Assembly: GCA_002392945.1 (NCBI GenBank)
Contig: DGHZ01000024.1
Location: forward strand, 1-23,630
DNA: 23,630 nucleotides
From: Caryophanales bacterium UBA3835
Lineage (GTDB): Bacteria > Bacillota_I > Bacilli_A > RFN20 > CAG-826
Reading direction: 5' to 3'
Part shown: piece after piece, positions 21,617-23,630 of the stretch
How the letters are laid out: each line of letters starts with the position of its first letter
How positions within the stretch are numbered: the first letter of the stretch is position 1
The notes under the pieces: model-generated
The model's input: the letters and a program-made list of their open reading frames with translations, nothing else
Told to the model about the DNA's origin: nothing
Databases searched by the model: none
Position numbers and translations under genes: made by a program

Positions 21617-23047
21617 TTATTTAAACCATTTATAATCTGGGTATTTAATTCTCTTAGTCCAGTTATGGTCTTTGAGTTTCCATTCCCAGTTAGGGGATCC
21701 CACTGTTCCTGGATAATTCATTCTCGCTTTATTATCTAGCTTCAATAAATCTTGAAGTGGGAAAATAGTCATTAGAGATGGAATAGTGAATATATATTTC
21801 ACTATCTCATCATATAATTTCTTATCATTAGTGACCCCTAATCTTTTCTTAATAAAGGCTTTTTGGTCATCGTTAAGATTCAAGAACCAGCCATATAAAG
21901 TTTCATTATCATGAGTCCCTGGATAGACAATTTGTCTATTGGTGCTTTCATTATTTAAATCAAATATTGTGAATTCACTAATAAACATACCAGGAAGATT
22001 AAATCGATCTCTAAGCTCTAATACTTCTGGTCTTAAATCGCCTAAATCTTCAGCGATTAATTCGGTATTAGGGTATTTCTTAAATAGCTCATTAAAGTAT
22101 TCATCTTGAGGCCCAATTTTCCATTCGCCGATTCTAGCGTCACTCGCGTCTCCTGGAATGACATAATATGTATCAAAGGCTCTAAAGTGATCGATTCTTA
22201 AAATGTCACATAAATTCATTAAATAGCCAACACGGTCCACTAATAACTTATAGTTATCTTCTTTCATTTTTTTGAAATTATATATTGGAGTGCCCCATAG
22301 TTGACCAACATCACTAAACGCGTCAGGTCCTACTCCACCTACTTCAAATAATTTGTTATCAGGACCTATAGAAAATTGATCTCTATTAAGCCAGCATTCT
22401 ACCCCGTCAAAACCAACGTAGAAAGGCATATCACAAATTAGTTTAATCCCTTTTCTTTTCGCGTAACTTAAAACGTGCTTCCACTGCTTTAAAGCCACGT
22501 ATTGCATATATATCACAAAATTAATTTCATCTAACAATTTTACAGGTGGACAGGTGTGGGTAAGATAGTAGTCTCTATCTTCAGGCCTCCACTGGTTCCA
22601 CTGCTTATTATCGTTATGCCATTTGAATACTTCAAATGTCGCATAAGGCATGACCCATTTATTTCTCACTTTAAATTTATGAAGAGTTTCTGGTTGTTTC
22701 TTCATAAATTTTTTATAGGCTTTATATAAATATTTCTTTTTATATTCACCAACATTAAAGAAATCAACACTACTAGTATGTTCTAAATAAGCAGGAACTC
22801 TTTTAATAAATCCTTGTTTGGCTAATATATCTAAAGATATATTTCTAAACTCTAACGCATTAGAGCAAGTTGACATATAAGGAGAATATCCTGGCCCTAA
22901 TGGGTTAAGAGGTAATACTTGCCAATACTTATATTTATTTTTAGCAAGCCAATCAATAAACTTATAACATTCCTCACCAAAATCACCAATGCCGTGTCTA
23001 GAAGGGAGAGAAGACACCGCAAGTAAAACACCTAATTTCTTTTCCAT
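21617..23047 (-). CDS. malQ: 4-alpha-glucanotransferase (amylomaltase)
   Basis: 476-residue GH77 enzyme that transfers alpha-1,4-glucan segments between maltodextrins, releasing glucose. Catalytic residues are Asp286 (DILRIDHFRAF), Glu333 (LIAEDLG) and Asp380 (PGTHDNETLYGW). The 250s-type loop GVGPDAFSDVGQLWGTPIYN (239-258) is intact. The length fits the compact bacterial type. I chose ATG at 23047, giving MEKKLGVLLAVSSLPS as in the family, over an in-frame TTG at 23071; the SD (AAGGA) is about 14 nt away and weak. With glgB and glgP it forms an alpha-glucan module, but a terminator separates it from them. Confidence 0.96.
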   Translation of the reverse strand: MEKKLGVLLAVSSLPSRHGIGDFGEECYKFIDWLAKNKYKYWQVLPLNPLGPGYSPYMSTCSNALEFRNISLDILAKQGFIKRVPAYLEHTSSVDFFNVGEYKKKYLYKAYKKFMKKQPETLHKFKVRNKWVMPYATFEVFKWHNDNKQWNQWRPEDRDYYLTHTCPPVKLLDEINFVIYMQYVALKQWKHVLSYAKRKGIKLICDMPFYVGFDGVECWLNRDQFSIGPDNKLFEVGGVGPDAFSDVGQLWGTPIYNFKKMKEDNYKLLVDRVGYLMNLCDILRIDHFRAFDTYYVIPGDASDARIGEWKIGPQDEYFNELFKKYPNTELIAEDLGDLRPEVLELRDRFNLPGMFISEFTIFDLNNESTNRQIVYPGTHDNETLYGWFLNLNDDQKAFIKKRLGVTNDKKLYDEIVKYIFTIPSLMTIFPLQDLLKLDNKARMNYPGTVGSPNWEWKLKDHNWTKRIKYPDYKWFK

Positions 23048-23157
23048 AATATATTTATATATCCTTATCAATTAATTTAATATTAAATCTAATTATAAAT
23101 AATATCAATATGATTGGGACAAAAATTATTAATTACGATGTTTATTAATTAATAAAA
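23048..23157. other. AT-rich malQ upstream region
   Basis: Noncoding stretch between malQ and the next terminator. A possible minus-strand -10 TATAAT (about 23095) has TTGTCC 19 nt upstream, a poor spacing. No other feature is supported. Confidence 0.3.
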
Positions 23158-23183
23158 CAAAAGGCAGTCCATATAGAACTGCC
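23158..23183 (-). terminator. Terminator of the 74-residue unknown gene
   Basis: On the minus strand GGCAGTTC-TATAT-GGACTGCC (8 pairs, one wobble) is followed by TTTTGTTTT. It lies 26 bp after the stop. Confidence 0.85.
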
Positions 23184-23209
23184 GAGTTATAGTAATCACT
23201 TGCTATATA

Positions 23210-23434
23210 TTAATTACGAGTGATGATGAAACGGTTGTTGAAGTTACAGTAATATTCAATACGATGTTTATTGTCATCAATTGGATATTCATCTCTGACT
23301 TGTAAATTATAGAGATAATGTGCCTCGTAGTAATCAAACATATAGTTTACTGCTTCTGATCTAGAGGCGAACATTGACCTTTTAAGTTTAACAGGTCTTC
23401 CCTGAACAATCGCTTCAAGGGTATAGTATTTCAT
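23210..23434 (-). CDS. Small protein of unknown function (74 aa)
   Basis: 74-residue protein I do not recognize. It begins MKYYTLEAIVQGRPVKLKRS and is rich in Tyr, Asn and Arg. There is no signal peptide, membrane helix or Cys-pair motif; its single Cys is near the C-terminus (YYCNFNN). The pattern of an N-terminal strand, a helix around SRSEAVNYMFDYYEAHYLY (25-43) and C-terminal strands suggests a small alpha/beta fold. ATG at 23434 has a good SD (GAGAGG) six bases upstream, with its own promoter and terminator, so the gene looks real and monocistronic. Its SD can pair with an upstream segment, which suggests translational control. Confidence 0.75.
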   Translation of the reverse strand: MKYYTLEAIVQGRPVKLKRSMFASRSEAVNYMFDYYEAHYLYNLQVRDEYPIDDNKHRIEYYCNFNNRFIITRN

Positions 23435-23436
23435 TT

Positions 23437-23489
23437 GTATTACCTCTCTTTCAGTAGTTTATCGTCGTGCTTAGGACGAGAGGTATTAC
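23437..23489 (-). promoter_or_regulatory. SD-sequestering leader hairpin of the 74-residue gene
   Basis: In the minus-strand leader GTAATACCTCTC (23489-23478) can pair with GAGAGGTAATAC (23448-23437) over eleven of twelve positions with one A-A mismatch. This buries the whole ribosome binding site and ends two bases before the ATG. The 29-nt loop can hold a small inner GTC/GAC or CGTC/GACG hairpin. The layout suits a thermosensor or ligand-responsive switch; no known riboswitch class is recognized. Confidence 0.6.
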
Positions 23490-23503
23490 CAATGAAGAAC
23501 ATT

Positions 23504-23531
23504 ATTCTAGTCCTTTTTTTAAATTAGTCAA
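23504..23531 (-). promoter_or_regulatory. Promoter of the 74-residue gene
   Basis: Minus-strand TTGACT (23531-23526), a 16-nt spacer and TAGAAT (23509-23504). The start near 23497 gives a leader of about 63 nt that contains the complete SD-sequestering hairpin. Confidence 0.65.
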
Positions 23532-23601
23532 TAGGATTACAAAAGAATTTTATCTATATATAGATAACAAAAAATTATATTAAAAATATTTTTCAAATTA
23601 A

Positions 23602-23623
23602 AAGCGATCCAAATGGACCGCTT
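23602..23623 (-). terminator. Terminator of a gene beyond the right edge
   Basis: On the minus strand AAGCGGTCC-ATTT-GGATCGCTT (9 pairs, one wobble) is followed by a short TTT-rich tail. It probably ends a minus-strand gene to the right of the window. Confidence 0.6.
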
Positions 23624-23630
23624 ATTTAAT

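Noticed and set aside
21485..21739. 84-residue plus-strand open reading frame
   Set aside because: It runs through the hairpin array and antisense to the malQ 3' end, has no SD and shows no protein-like pattern.
23127..23219. 12-base direct repeat TATTAATTACGA at 23127-23138 and 23208-23219
   Set aside because: It is short and AT-rich, expected by chance in this composition, and one copy overlaps the end of a coding region.

Overview
The window looks like a low-GC, AT-rich Bacillota/Mollicutes-type genome, most plausibly an uncultured Erysipelotrichia/RF39/Acholeplasma-like lineage; this placement is inference. The signs are low GC, AGGAGG ribosome binding sites, Bacillus-like gene order (rplK-rplA-rplJ-rplL-methyltransferase-rpoB), a CarD-family regulator and an RpoB with Asn at the E. 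coli 526 position. The code is the standard one: hipB and the methyltransferase gene end in TGA, and tryptophan is written TGG.

Region 1 (1-6344, minus strand) is the ribosomal/RNA polymerase cluster: rplK (L11), rplA (L1), rplJ (L10), rplL (L7/L12), an RsmC-like methyltransferase and rpoB, which runs off the left edge. Two autoregulatory leaders are visible: a hairpin resembling the L1 site of 23S rRNA ahead of rplK, and an L10 leader ahead of rplJ. The usual upstream partners rpmG-secE-nusG lie 4 kb away (10118-11109, own promoter and terminator). The gap holds a divergent potassium-uptake pair ktrB-ktrA (plus strand) and a HipB/HipA pair (minus strand), converging on a bidirectional terminator.

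Region 2 (11231-16199, minus strand) is a tightly packed five-gene operon: an O-antigen ligase-like polytopic membrane protein, smpB, folC, a FolT-like ECF transporter S component and a small secreted or membrane-anchored protein of unknown function. It starts at a promoter so close to the first ATG that the mRNA should be almost leaderless. The next gene upstream, a CarD-family regulator (16345-16830), has the same arrangement.

Region 3 (17008-23047, minus strand) is an alpha-glucan module: malQ, then glgB-glgP. malQ ends at a terminator, followed by a 355-bp gap before glgB. That gap contains the most unusual structure in the window: eight short hairpins tiled head to tail, with different stem sequences but a shared shape. 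Upstream of malQ is a 74-residue unknown protein whose mRNA leader can fold so that its ribosome binding site is buried in a helix.

The best candidates for something undescribed are the hairpin array (21379-21607), the SD-sequestering leader (23437-23489) and the repeated near-leaderless promoter layout. No tRNA, rRNA, CRISPR array, insertion sequence or prophage was seen.
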